A stretch of DNA of 64,000 nt. Source: Sipunculus nudus. Lineage: Eukaryota > Annelida > Sipuncula > Golfingiida > Sipunculidae. A program made the translations under genes and the position numbers. Every line of letters begins with the position of its first letter. Within the stretch, counting starts at the first letter, position 1. Of this stretch, positions 51,157 through 64,000 are shown one piece after another. The DNA is taken from NCBI GenBank assembly GCA_026874595.1, contig CM049318.1:17160241-17224240 (forward strand), in the 5' to 3' direction. The notes beneath the pieces are model-generated. The model did not search any database, was not told the DNA's origin, and saw only the letters and a list, made by a program, of their open reading frames with translations.

Positions 51157-53033
51157 GTGAACTTTAATATCAAAATAAAGGGCAAAATCGTTCAATCAAA
51201 ATCACAAATTTATAACTGTGGTACTTTCAAAAAGTCATTTATTGATTTCTGGGACCCATTTTACCATTTAAACACAATTTACTTATATTGTTATAATATA
51301 TCTGACATTATTAGACTCCCGCAAGGTCAATTAATACATTATTTCTTCATAAAATGTTGCAAAAAAAGCATTTATTAAGACATAATCCCTTTGCTTACAC
51401 TTTGCTTATGCTTTGCTTATTCTTTGCTTACGGCGAAATCATCACTGGAATGACCCATTTTCCAAAAAATACACGCTGATATGACCCATAGGGACGCAGT
51501 AGGGTGCCCTGGCTACACAGCAGTTCCGCTTTGTGAACATCAATATCAAAATAAAGGGCAAAATCGTTCAATCAAAATCACAAATGTATAATTTTGCTAC
51601 TTTCAAAAAGTCATTTATTGATTTCTGGGACCCGTTTTCCTATTTTAACACAATTTACTTACATTGTTATAATATATCTGATATTGTTAGGCTCCCGCAA
51701 GGTCAATTAATACATTATTTCTTCATAAAATGTTGCAAAAAAGCATTTATTAAGACATAATCCCTTTGCTTACACTTTGCTTATGCTTTGCTTATTCTTT
51801 GCTTACGGCGAAATCATCACTGGAATGACACATTTCCCTAAAAATACACGCTGATATGACCCATAGGGACGCAGAAGGGTTCCCCTGGCTACACAGCACT
51901 TCCGCTTTGTGAACATTAATATCAAAATATAGGGCAAAATCGTTCAATCAATATCACAAATGTATAATTCTGCTACTTTCAAAAAGTCATTTATTGATTT
52001 CTTGGACCCATTTTCCTGTTTTAACACAATTTACTTACATTGTTATAATATATCTAGGATTATTAGGCTCACGCATGGTCAATTAATACATTATTTCTTC
52101 AGAAAATGTGGCAAAAAAGCATTTATTAAGACATAATCCCTTTGCTTACACTTTATTTATGTTTTGCTTATTCTTTGCTTACGGCGAAATCATCACTGGA
52201 ATGACACATTTTCCTAAAAATACACACTGATATGACCCACAGGGACGCAGACGGGTTCCCTGGCTACACAGCAGTTCTGATAAGTGAACTTTAATATCAA
52301 AATAAAGGGCAAAATCGTTCAATCAAAATCACAAATTTATAACTGTGGTACTTTCAAACAGTCATTTATTGATTTCTGGGACCCATTTTACCATTTAAAC
52401 ACAATTTACTTATATTGTTATAATACATCTGATATTATTAGACTCCCGCAAGGTCAATTAATACATTTTTTCTTCATATAATGTTGCAAAAAAGCATTTA
52501 TTAAGACATAATCCATTTGCTAACACTTTATTTATGTTTTGCTCATTCTTTGCTTACGGTGAAATCATCACTGGAATGACACATTTTCCTAAAAATACAC
52601 GCTGATATGACCCATAGCGACGCAGAAGGGTTCACTGGCTACACAGCACTTCCGCTTTGTGAACAATAATATCAAAATATAGGGCAAAATCGTTCAATTA
52701 AAATCACAAATGTATAATTCTGCTACTTTCAAAAAGTCATTTATTGATTTCTTGGACCCATTTTCCTATTTTAACACAATTTACTTACATTGTTATAATA
52801 TATCCGACATTATTAGACTCCCGCAAGGTCAATTAATACATTATTTCTTTATAAAATGTTCCAAAAAAGCATTTATTTAGACTTAATCCCTTTGCTTACA
52901 CTTTGCTTATGCTTTGCTTATTCTTTGCTTACGGCGAAATCATCACTGGAATGACACATTTTCCTAAAAATACACGCTGATAGGACCCATAGGGACGCAG
53001 AAGGGTTCATTGGCTACACAGCACTTCCGCTTT
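51157..53033 (+). repeat. C'-H-I-J-K block
   Basis: Starts: C' 51157, H 51533, I 51909, J 52284, K 52659. It continues the match of 39034-41290 at offset 11,686, becoming 11,687 after an extra C in GGTTCCCCTGG near 51880. I here reads TAGGATTATTAGG, not TAGGATTATAAGG. L is missing: K joins directly to M. Confidence 0.87.
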
Positions 53034-53409
53034 GTGAACATTAATATCAAGTTAAAGGGCAAAATCGATCAATCAAAATCACAAATGTATAATTCTGCTA
53101 CTTTCAAAAAGTCATTTATTGATTTCTGGGACCCAGTTTCCTATTTAAACACAATTTACTTACTTTGTTATAATATATCTGACATTATTAGACTCCCGCA
53201 AGGTCAATTAATACATTATTTCTTCATAAAATGTTGCAAAAAAAGCATTTATTAAGACATAATCCCTTTGCTTACACTTTGCTGATGCTTTGCTTATTCT
53301 TTGCTTACGGCGAAATAATCACTGGAATGACACATTTTCCTAAAATTACACGCTGATATGACCCATAGGGACGCAGAAGGGTGCCCTGGCTACACAGCAC
53401 TTCCGCTTT
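53034..53409 (+). repeat. M monomer with seven-A tract
   Basis: It has AAGTTAAAGG, TTACTTTGTTAT and the tail GAAATAATCACTGG with CTAAAATTACACGC, matching M at 34161 and the partial M at the window start. Confidence 0.85.
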
Positions 53410-56033
53410 GTGAACATTAATATCAAAATATAGGGCAAAATCGTTCAATCAAAATCACAAATGTATAATTCTGCTACTTTCAAAAAGTCATTTATTGATT
53501 TCTGGGACCCGTTTTCCTATGTTAACACAATTTACTTACATTGTTATAATATATCTGATATTATTAGGCTCCCGCATGGTCAATTAATACATTATTTCTT
53601 TATAAAATGTTCCAAAAAAGCATTTATTAAGACTTAATCCTTTGCGTAGACTTTGCTTATGCTTTGCTTATTCTTTGCTTACGGCGAAATCATCAATGGA
53701 ATGACACATTTTCCTAAAAATACACGCGGATATGACCCATAGGGACGCAGAAGGGTGCCCTGGCTACACAGCAGTTCCGCTTTGTGAACATCAATATCAA
53801 AATAAAGGGCAAAATCGTTCAATCAAAATCACAAATGTATAATTCTGCTACTTTCAAAATGTCATTTATTGATTTCTGGGACCCGTTTTATTATTTTAAC
53901 ACAATTTACTTACATTGTTATAATATATCTGATATTATTAGGCTCCCGCATGGTCATTTAATACATTATATCTTCAGAAAATGTTGCAAAAAAGCATTTT
54001 TTAAGACATAACCCCTTTGCGTAGACTTTGCGTATGCTTTGCTTATTCTTTGCTTACGGCGAAATCATCACTGGAATGACACATTTTCCTAAAAAATACA
54101 CGCTGATATGACCCATAGGGACGCAGAAGGGTTCCCTGGCTACACAGCAGTTCCGCTTTGTGAACATTAATATCAAAATAAAGGGCAAAATCGTTCAATC
54201 AAAATCACAAATGTATAATTCTGCTACTTAATAAAAGTCTTTTATTCATTTCTGGGACCCATTTTCCAATTTAAACACAATTTTCTTAAATTGCTTTAAT
54301 ATTTCTGACATTATTAGAATCCCGCAATGTCAATTAATACATTATTTCTTCAGAAAATGGTGCCAAAAAGCATTTATTAAGACATAATCCTTTTGCTTAC
54401 ACTTTATTTATGTTTTGCTAATTCTTTGCTTACGGCGAAATCATCACTGGAATGACACATTTTCCTAAAAATACACACTGATATAACCCACAGGGACGCA
54501 GACGGGTTCCCTGCCTACACAGCAGTTCTGATAAGTGAACTTTAATATCAAAATAAAGGGCAAAATCGATCAATCAAAATCACAAATGTATAATTTTGCT
54601 ATTTTCAAAAAGTCATTTATTATTTTCTGGGACCCAGTTTCCTATTTTAACACAATTTACTTAAATTGTTATAGTATAACTGACATTATTATACTCCCGC
54701 AAGGTCAATTAATACATTATTTCTTCAGAAAATGGTGCAACAGAGCATATATTTTGATATAATCCCTTTGCTTACACTTTGCTTATTCTTTGCTTATTCT
54801 TTGTTACGGCAAAATCATCACTGGAATGACACATTTTCCTAAAAATACACGCTGATATGACCCATAGGGACGCAGAAGGGTTCCCTGGCTACACAACAGT
54901 TCCGCTTTGAGAACATTAATTTCAAAATAAAGGGCAAAATCGTCCAATCAAAATCATAAATGTATAATTCTGCTACTTTCAAAAAGTCATTTATTGATTT
55001 TTTGGACCCATTTTCCTATTTTAACACAATTTACTTACATTTTTATAATATATCTGACATTATTAGACTCCCGCAAGGTCAATTAATACATTATTTCTTC
55101 AGAAAATGTGGCAAAAAAGCATTTATTAAGACATAATCCATTTACTTACACTTTATTTATGTTTTGCTTATTCTTTGCTTACGGCGAAATCATCACTGTA
55201 ATGACACATTTTCCTAAAAATACACACTGATATGACTCATAGGGGCGCAGACGGGTTCCCTGGCTGCACAACAGTTCCGCTTTGTGAACATTAATATCAA
55301 AATAAAGGGCAAAATCGTTCAATCAAAATCACAAATGTATAATTCAGCTACTTTCAAAAAGTCATTTGTTGATTTTTTGGACCCATTTTCCTATGTTAAC
55401 ACAATTTACTTACATTGTTATAATATATCTGATATTGTAAGGCTCCCGCAAGGTCAATTTATACATTATTTCTTCATAAAATGTTGCAAAAAAGCATTTA
55501 TTAAGACATAATCCCTTTGCTTACACTTTGCTTATGCTTTGCTTATTCTTTGCTTGCGGCGAAATCATCACTGGAATGACACATTTTCCTAAAAATCCAC
55601 GCTGATATGACCCATAGGGACGCAGACGGGTTCCCTGGCTACACAGCAGTTCTGCTTTGTGAACATTAATATCAAATTAAAGGGCAAAATCGATCAATCA
55701 AAATCACAAATGTATAATTCTGCTACTTTCAAAAAGTCATTTATTGATTTCTGGGACCCGGTTTCCTATTTTAACACAATTTACCTTCATTGTTATAATA
55801 TATATGACATTATTAGACTCCCGCAAGGTCAATTAATACATTATTTCTTCAGAAAATGTTGCAAAAAAGCATTTATTAAGACATAATCCCTTTGCTTACA
55901 CTTTGCTTATTCTTTGCTTATTCTTTGCTTACGGCGAAATCATCACTGGAATGACACATTTTCCTAAAAATACACGCTGATATGACCCATAGGGACGCAG
56001 AAGGGTGCCCTGGCTACACAGCAGTTCCGCTTT
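53410..56033 (+). repeat. Seven-monomer block, copy 2 of the 9,438-bp-offset pair
   Basis: Starts: 53410, 53784, 54160, 54535, 54909, X 55284, B 55659. All starts are 9,438 after those of 43972-46595. Small differences include CAAAATGTC (53784), TTACTTAAATTG (54535) and CATTTTTATAAT (54909). The left end of 53410 is of the ATATAGGGC kind, so the duplication begins inside that monomer. Confidence 0.88.
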
Positions 56034-58283
56034 GTGAACATCAATATCAAAATAAAGGGCAAAATCGTTCAATCAAAATCACAAATGTATAATTCAGCTA
56101 CTTTTAAAAAGTCATTTATTGATTTCTGGGACCCGTTTTCCTATGTTAACACAATTCACTTACATTGTTATAATATATCTGATATTATTAGGCTCCCGCA
56201 AAGTCAATTAATACATTATTTCTTTATAAAATGTTGCAAAAAAGCATTTATTAAGACATAATCCCTTTGCTTACACTTTGCTTATGCTTTGCTTATTCTT
56301 TGCTTACGGCGAAATCATCACTGGAATGACACATTTTCCTAAAAATACACCCTGATATGACCCATAGGGACGCAGAAGGGTTCCCTGGCTACACAGCACT
56401 TCCGCTTTGTGAACATTAATATCAAAATATAGAGCAAAATCGTTCAATCAAAATCATCACTTGTATAATTCTGCTACTTTCAAAAAGTCATTTATTGATT
56501 TCTTGGACCCAGTTTCCTTTTTTAACACAATTTACTTACATTGTTATAATATATCTGACATTATTAGACTCCCGCAAGGTCAATTAATACATTATTTCTT
56601 TATAAAATGTTCCAAAAAAGCATTTATTAAGACTTAATCCCTTTGCTTACACTTTGCTTATGCTTTGCTTATTCTTTGCTTACGGGTAAATCATCACTGG
56701 AATGACACATTTTCCTAAAAATACACGCGGATATGACCCATAGGGACGCAGAAGGATTCCCTGGCTACACAGCAGTTCTGATTCGTGAACTTTAATATCA
56801 AAATAAAGGGCAAAATCGTTCAATCAAAATCACAAATGTATAATTCTCCGACTTAATAAAAGTCATTTATTGATTTCTGGGACCCATTTTACCATTTAAA
56901 CACAATTTCCTTACATTGCTTTAATATTTCTGACATTATTAGACTCCCGCAATGTCAATTAATACATTATTTCTTCAGAAAATGGTGCCAAAAAGCATTT
57001 ATTAAGACATAATCCCTTTGCTTACACTTTGCTCATTCTTTGCTTATTCTTTGCTTACGGCGAAATCATCACTGGAATGACACATTTTCCTAAAAATACA
57101 CGCTGATATGACCCATAGGGACGCAGAAGGGTGCCCTGGCTACACAGCAGTTCCGCTTTGTGAACATCAATATCAAAATAAAGGGCAAAATCGTTCAATC
57201 AAAATCACAAATGTATAATTCTGCTACTTTCAAAAAGTCATTTATTGATTTCTGGGACCCATTTTACCATTTAAACACAATTTACTTATATTGTTATAAT
57301 ATATCTGATATTATTAGACTCCCGCAAGGTCAATTTATACATTATTTCTTCATAAAATGTTGCAAAAAAGCATTTATTAAGACATAATCCCTTTGCTTAC
57401 ACTTTGCTTATGCTTTGCTTATTCTTTGCTTACGGCGAAATCATCACTGGAATGACACATTTTCCTAAAAATCCACGCTGATATGACCCATAGGGACGCC
57501 GAAGGGTTCCCTGGCTACACAGCAGTTCCGCTTTGTGAACATTAATATAAAAAAAAGGGCAAAATCGTTCAATCAAGATCACAAATGTATAATTCTCCTA
57601 CTTAATAAAAGTCATTTATTGATTTCTGGGACCCATTTTCCAATTTAAACACAATTTTCTTACATTGTTTTAATATTTCTGATATTATTAGAATCCCGCA
57701 ATGTCAATTAATACATTATTTCTCCAGAAAATGGTGCCAAAAAGCATTTATTAAGACATAATCCCTTTGCTTACACTTTATTTATGTTTTGCTTATTCTT
57801 TGCTTACGGCGAAATCATCACTGGAATGACACATTTTCCTAAAAATACACACTGATATGACCCATAGGGACGCAGACGGGTTCCCTGGCTACACAGCAGT
57901 TCTGATTAGTGAACTTAAATATCAAAATAAAGGGCAAAATCGTTCAATCAAAATCACAAATGTATAACTGTGGTACTTTCAAAAAGTCATTTATTGATTT
58001 CTGGGACCCATTTTTCCATTTAAACACAATTTACTTATATTGTTATAATATATCTGATACTATTAGGCTCACGCATGGTCAATTAATACATTATTTCTTC
58101 AGAAAATGTTGCAAAAAAGCATTTATTAAGACATAATCCCTTTGCGTAGACTTTGCGTATGCTTTGCTTATTCTTTGCTTACGGCGAAATCATAACTGGA
58201 ATGACACATTTTCCTAAAAATACACGCTGATAGGACCCATAGGGACGCAGAAGGGTTCATTGGCTACACAGCACTTCCGCTTT
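56034..58283 (+). repeat. D, E, Q-like, C-like, G and O/A-like monomers
   Basis: D 56034 (CAATTCACTTAC), E 56409 (private CATCACTTG), 56785 (GATTCGTGAAC left end with CTCCGACTTAATAAAAG), 57160, 57535 and 57909. The last three match 46971-47900 at offset 10,188-10,189. 57909 ends with the A-type tail (GATACTATT, TTTGCGTAGAC), whereas its partner 47721 ends with an O-type tail. Confidence 0.8.
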
Positions 58284-60531
58284 GTGAACATTAATATCAA
58301 ATTAAAGGGCAAAATCGATCAATCAAAATCACAAATGTATAAGTCTGCTACTTTCAAAAAGTCATATTGATTTCTGGGACCCGGTTTCCTATTTTAACAC
58401 AATTTACCTTCATTGTTATAATATATATGACATTATTAGACTCCCGCAAGGTCAATTAATACATTATTTCTTCAGAAAATGTTGCAAAAAAGCATTTATT
58501 AAGACATAATCCCTTTGCTTACACTTTGCTTATTCTTTGCTTATTCTTTGCTTACGGCGAAATCATCACTGGAATGACACATTTTCCTAAAAATACACGC
58601 TGATATGACCCATAAGGACGCAGAAGGGTGCCCTGGCTACACAGCAGTTCCGCTTTGTGAACATCAATATCAAAATAAAGGGCAAAATCGTTCAAACAAA
58701 ATCACAAATTTATAACTGTGGTACTTTCAAAAAGTCATTTATTGATTTCTGGGACCCATTTTACCATTTAAACACAATTAACTTATATTGTTATAATATA
58801 TCTGACATTATTAGACTCCCGCAAGGTCAATTAATACATTATTTCTTCATAAAATGTTGCAAAAAAGCATTTATTAAGACATAATCCCTTTGCTTACACT
58901 TTGCTGATGCTTTGCTTATTCTTTGCTTACGGCGAAATCCTCACTGGAATGACACATTTTCTTAAAAATACACGCTGATATGACCCATAGGGACGCAGAA
59001 GGGTGCCCTGGCTACACAGCAGTTCCGCTTTGTGAACATCAATATCAAAATAAAGGGCAAAATCGTTCAATCAAAATCACAAATGTATAATTCTGCTACT
59101 TTTAAAAAGTCATTTATTGATTTCTGGGACCCGTTTTCCTATGTTAACACAATTCACTTACATTGTTATAATATATCTGATATTATTAGGCTCCCGCAAG
59201 GTCAATTAATACATTATTTCTTCATAAAATGTTGCAAAAAAGCATTTATTAAGACATAATCCCTTTGCTTACACTTTGCTTATGCTTTGCTTATTCTTTG
59301 CTTACGGCGAAATCATAACTGGAATGACACATTTTCCTAAAAATACACGCTGATATGACCCATAGGGACGCAGAAGGGTGCCCTGGCTACACAGCAGTTC
59401 CGCTTTGTGAACAATAATATCAAAATATAGGGCAAAATCGTTCAATTAAAATCACAAATGTATAATTCTGCTACTTTCAAAAAGTCATTTATTTATTTCT
59501 TGGACCCAGTTTCCTATTTTAACACAATTTACTTACATTGTTATAATATATCTGACATTATTAGACTCCCGCAAGGTCAATTAATACATTATTTCTTTAT
59601 AAAATGTTCCAAAAAAGCATTTATTAAGACTTAATCCCTTTGCTTACACTTTGCTTATGCTTTGCTTATTCTTTGCTTACGGCGAAATCATCACTGGAAT
59701 GACACATTTTCCTAAAAAAACACGCTGATATGACCCATAGGGACGCAGAAGGGTTCCCTGGCTACACAGCATTTCCGCTTTGTGAACATTAATATCAAAA
59801 TATAGGGCAAAATCGTTCAATCAAAATCACAAATGTATAATTCTGCTACTTTCAAAAAGTCATTTATTGATTTCTTGGACCCAGTTTCCTATTTTAACAC
59901 AATTTACTTACATTGTTATAATATATCTGACATTATTAGACTCCCGCAAGGTCAATTAATACATTATTTCTTTAAAAAATGTTCCAAAAAAGCATTTATT
60001 AAGACATAATCCCTTTGCTTACACTTTCCTCATTCTTTGCTTATTCTTTGCTTACGGCGAAATCATCACTGTAATGACACATTTTCCTAAAAATACACAC
60101 TGATATGACTCATAGGGGCGCAGACGGGTTCCCTGGCTGCACAACAGTTCCGCTTTGTGAACATTAATATCAAAATAAAGGGCAAAATCGTTCAATCAAA
60201 ATCACAAATGTATAATTCAGCTACTTTCAAAAAGTCATTTGTTGATTTTTTGGACCCATTTTCCTATGTTAACACAATTTACTTACATTGTTATAATATA
60301 TCTGATATTGTAAGGCTCCCGCAAGGTCAATTTATACATTATTTCTTCATAAAATGTTGCAAAAAAGCATTTATTAAGACATAATCCCTTTGCTTACACT
60401 TTGCTTATGCTTTGCTTATTCTTTGCTTGCGGCGAAATCATCACTGGAATGACACATTTTCCTAAAAATCCACGCTGATATGACCCATAGGGACGCAGAC
60501 GGGTTCCCTGGCTACACAGCAGTTCTGCTTT
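58284..60531 (+). repeat. 6-monomer higher-order unit, copy 1 (2.25 kb)
   Basis: Starts: B 58284, C 58657, D 59032, E 59407, second E 59782, X 60157. B has lost two bases (AAGTCATATTGAT near 58365) and is 373 bp. C, D and E repeat 2,250 bases later. Confidence 0.87.
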
Positions 60532-62782
60532 GTGAACATTAATATCAAATTAAAGGGCAAAATCGATCAATCAAAATCACAAATGTATAATTCTGCTACT
60601 TTCAAAAAGTCATTTATTTATTTCTTGGACCCAGTTTCCTATTTTAACACAATTTACTTACATTGTTATAATATATCTGACATTATTAGACTCCCGCAAG
60701 GTCAATTAATACATTATTTCTTCAGAAAATGTTGCAAAAAAGCATTTATTAAGACATAATCCCTTTGCTTACACTTTGCTTATTCTTTGCTTATTCTTTG
60801 CTTACGGCGAAATCATCACTGGAATGACACATTTTCCTAAAAATACACGCTGATATGACCCATAGGGACGCAGAAGGGTGCCCTGGCTACACAGCAGTTC
60901 CGCTTTGTGAACATCAATATCAAAATAAAGGGCAAAATCGTTCAATCAAAATCACAAATTTATAACTGTGGTACTTTCAAAAAGTCATTTATTGATTTCT
61001 GGGACCCATTTTACCATTTAAACACAATTTACTTATATTGTTATAATATATCTGACATTATTAGACTCCCGCAAGGTCAATTAATACATTATTTCTTCAT
61101 AAAATGTTGCAAAAAAGCATTTATTAAGACATAATCCCTTTGCTTACACTTTGCTGATGCTTTGCTTATTCTTTGCTTACGGCGAAATCATCACTGGAAT
61201 GACACATTTTCCTTAAAATACACGCTGATATGACCCATAGGGACGCAGAAGGGTGCCCTGGCTACACAGCAGTTCCGCTTTGTGAACATCAATATCAAAA
61301 TAAAGGGCAAAATCGTTCAATCAAAATCACAAATGTATAATTCTGCTACTTTTAAAAAGTCATTTATTGATTTCTGGGACCCGTTTTCCTATGTTAACAC
61401 AATTCACTTACATTGTTATAATATATCTGATATTATTAGGCTCCCGCAAGGTCAATTAATACATTATTTCTTCATAAAATGTTGCAAAAAAGCATTTATT
61501 AAGACATAATCCCTTTGCTTACACTTTGCTTATGCTTTGCTTATTCTTTGCTTACGGCGAAATCATCACTGGAATGACACATTTTCCTAAAAATACACCC
61601 TGATATGACCCATAGGGACGCAGAAGGGGTTCCCTGGCTACACAGCACTTCCGCTTTGTGAACATTAATATCAAAATATAGGGCAAAATCGTTCAATCAA
61701 AATCACAAATGTATAATTCTGCTACTTTCAAAAAGTCATTTATTGATTTCTTGGACCCAGTTTCCTATTTTAACACAATTTACTTACATTGTTATAATAT
61801 ATCTGACATTATTAGACTCCCGCAAGGTCAATTAATACATTATTTCTTTATAAAATGTTCCAAAAAAGCATTTATTAAGACATAATCCCTTTGCTTACAC
61901 TTTCCTCATTCTTTGCTTATTCTTTGCTTACGGCGAAATCATCACTGGAATGACACATTTTCCTAAAAATACACGCGGATATGACCCATAGGGACGCAGA
62001 AGGGTGCCCTGGCTACACAGCAGTTCTGCTTTGTGAACATCAATATCAAAATAAAGGGCAAAATCGTTCAATCAAAATCACAAATGTATAATTCTGCTAC
62101 TCTCAAAAAGTCATTTATTGATTTCTGGGACCCGTTTTCCTATTTTAACACAATTTACTTACATTGTTATAATATATCTGATACTATTAGGCTCACGCAA
62201 GGTCAATTAATACATTATTTCTTCAGAAAATGTTGCAAAAAAGCATTTATTAAGACATAATCCATTTACTTACACTTTATTTATGTTTTGCTTATTCTTT
62301 GCTTACGGCGAAATCATCACTGTAATGACACATTTTCCTAAAAATACACACTGATATGACTCATAGGGGCGCAGACGGGTTCCCTGGCTGCACAACAGTT
62401 CCGCTTTGTGAACATTAATATCAAAATAAAGGGCAAAATCGTTCAATCAAAATCACAAATGTATAATTCAGCTACTTTCAAAAAGTCATTTGTTGATTTT
62501 TTGGACCCATTTTCCTATGTTAACACAATTTACTTACATTGTTATAATATATCTGATATTGTAAGGCTCCCGCAAGGTCAATTTATACATTATTTCTTCA
62601 TAAAATGTTGCAAAAAAGCATTTATTAAGACATAATCCCTTTGCTTACACTTTGCTTATGCTTTGCTTATTCTTTGCTTGCGGCGAAATCATCACTGGAA
62701 TGACACATTTTCCTAAAAATCCACGCTGATATGACCCATAGGGACGCAGACGGGTTCCCTGGCTACACAGCAGTTCTGCTTT
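60532..62782 (+). repeat. 6-monomer higher-order unit, copy 2 (2.25 kb)
   Basis: Starts: B' 60532, C 60907, D 61282, E 61658, A 62033, X 62408. B' has a B left end but an E-like middle (TTGGACCCAGTTTCC). Position 5 is A here and E in copy 1. A at 62033 ends in a TTTATTTATG tail, not its usual TTTGCGTAG tail. Confidence 0.87.
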
Positions 62783-64000
62783 GTGAACATTAATATCAAA
62801 TTAAAGGGCAAAATCGATCAATCAAAATCACAAATGTATAATTCTGCTACTTTCAAAAAGTCATTTATTGATTTCTGGGACCCGGTTTCCTATTTTAACA
62901 CAATTTACCTTCATTGTTATAATATATATGACATTATTAGACTCCCGCAAGGTCAATTAATACATTATTTCTTCAGAAAATGTTGCAAAAAAGCATTTAT
63001 TAAGACATAATCCCTTTGCTTACACTTTGCTTATTCTTTGCTTATTCTTTGCTTACGGCGAAATCATCACTGGAATGACACATTTTCCTAAAAATACACG
63101 CTGATATGACCCATAGGGACGCAGAAGGGTGCCCTGGCTACACAGCAGTTCCGCTTTGTGAACATCAATATCAAAATAAAGGGCAAAATCGTTCAATCAA
63201 AATCACAAATTTATAACTGTGGTACTTTCAAAAAGTCATTTATTGATTTCTGGGACCCATTTTACCATTTAAACACAATTTACTTATATTGTTATAATAT
63301 ATCTGACATTATTAGACTCCCGCAAGGTCAATTAATACATTATTTCTTCATAAAATGTTGCAAAAAAGCATTTATTAAGTCATAATCCCTTTGCTTACAC
63401 TTTGCTGATGCTTTGCTTATTCTTTGCTTACGGCGAAATCATCACTGGAATGACACATTTTCCTAAAAATACACGCTGATATGACCCATAGGGACGCAGA
63501 AGGGTGCCCTGGCTACACAGCAGTTCCGCTTTGTGAACATCAATATCAAAATAAAGGGCAAAATCGTTCAATCAAAATCACAAATGTATAATTCTGCTAC
63601 TTTTAAAAAGTCATTTATTGATTTCTGGGACCCGTTTTCCTATTTTAACACAATTCACTTACATTGTTATAATATATCTGATATTATTAGGCTCCCGCAA
63701 GGTCAATTAATACATTATTTCTTCATAAAATGTTGCAAAAAAGCATTTATTAAGACATAATCCCTTTGCTTACACTTTGCTTATGCTTTGCTTATTCTTT
63801 GCTTACGGCGAAATCATCACTGGAATGACACATTTTCCTAAAAATACACCCTGATATGACCCATAGGGACGCAGAAGGGTTCCCTGGCTACACAGCACTT
63901 CCGCTTTGTGAACATTAATATCAAAATATAGGGCAAAATCGTTCAATCAAAATCACAAATGTATAATTCTGCTACTTTCAAAAAGTCATTTATTGATTTC
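62783..64000 (+). repeat. 6-monomer unit, copy 3, cut by the window end
   Basis: Starts: B 62783, C 63158, D 63533 and partial E 63908-64000. The first three repeat copy 2 at 2,251 bases. The array runs off the window, so its true extent cannot be seen. Confidence 0.87.

Larger units (their letters stand above)
1..64000 (+). repeat. Satellite DNA array, ~375-bp monomer, head-to-tail
   Basis: Every 374-376 bases the same sequence returns in the same orientation, recognisable by GTGAACATYAATAT, TTTATTGATTTCTGG, ATACATTATTTC, TTTGCTTA repeats, GGAATGACACATTTTCC and CATAGGGACGCAG. Starts run 359, 733, 1106, 1481, 1856, 2231, 2606 and so on to 63908, giving 169 complete monomers plus partial ones at both ends. 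I found no inverted monomer and no interruption by other DNA. Base changes are spread over the monomer and sort the copies into recurring types, as expected when a satellite evolves by unequal crossing over and conversion. Long arrays like this are usually centromeric, pericentromeric or subtelomeric heterochromatin; the location here is inference. I do not recognise the family by name. Confidence 0.98.

Noticed and set aside
1-64000. Bacterial, phage or plasmid origin
   Set aside because: There are no coding operons, RNA genes or ribosome-binding-site-led frames. 64 kb of tandem 375-bp satellite with higher-order structure is a eukaryotic pattern.
1-64000. Naming the host species or a known satellite family
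   Set aside because: I recognise no diagnostic motif of a named satellite, and monomer length and composition alone do not identify a taxon.

Overview
The whole 64 kb window is one eukaryotic satellite DNA array. A monomer of about 375 bp (usually 374-376) repeats head-to-tail in one orientation from the first base to the last. I place 169 complete monomers between 359 and 63907, with a partial monomer at each end. I see no unique sequence, transposon, tRNA, rRNA, operon or credible protein gene. Organisation of this kind is typical of centromeric or other constitutive heterochromatin. Nothing in the sequence fixes the species. A hand count of one monomer (1856-2230) gives 128 G+C of 375, about 34%. 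CpG positions that vary between monomers as CG/TG or CG/CA suggest a germline with cytosine methylation.

Monomer layout, numbering from the GTGAAC that I use as phase start: AT-rich left half; a small dyad (ATAATAT-5 bp-ATATTAT) at about 137-155; an A-tract followed by GCATTTATTAAGAC at about 204-225; four 11-bp units of TTTGCTTAnnC at about 233-276; a little-changing stretch at about 274-312; and a GC-richer box at about 326-372 with short inverted repeats.

I sort the monomers into named types by shared substitutions. Diagnostic motifs are: A CTACTCTCAA and GATACTATT; B ACCCGGTTTCC and TACCTTCATTG; C TTTATAACTGTGG with TTTTACCATT; D CAATTCACTTAC; E TTGGACCCAGTTTCC; F ACAGTATAACTGAC; G and Q CTTAATAAAAG; H AATTTTGCTAC with GATATTGTTAGG; I TCTAGGATTATAAGG; J TTCAAACAGTC; K TATCCGACATT; L ATTTATTTATTTC (or TTGTAATATATCAG in L'); M TTACTTTGTTAT; N CTCCCTCATGG; O AAAGGACAAAATC with CTGTGG; P TTAAACTCTCGC; R CCTAAGTTAAC; S TTAGATTGTTAT; X GATATTGTAAGG.

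The type order shows a mosaic of higher-order repeats, not one uniform array. Block MNOPQAB occurs at 1-2605, 4480-7102 and 34161-36783, and one monomer shorter at 26291-28538. Block HIJKL recurs from 12.7 to 53 kb. An 8-monomer unit of 2,998-2,999 bp stands twice in tandem at 27789-33785. A 6-monomer unit of about 2.25 kb fills 58284-64000. Blocks also recur at long offsets of 9,438, 15,806 and 33,118 bp. Chimeric monomers, an exact three-monomer insertion or deletion, and a 61-bp duplication carried by three 437-bp monomers record the unequal exchanges that built the array.
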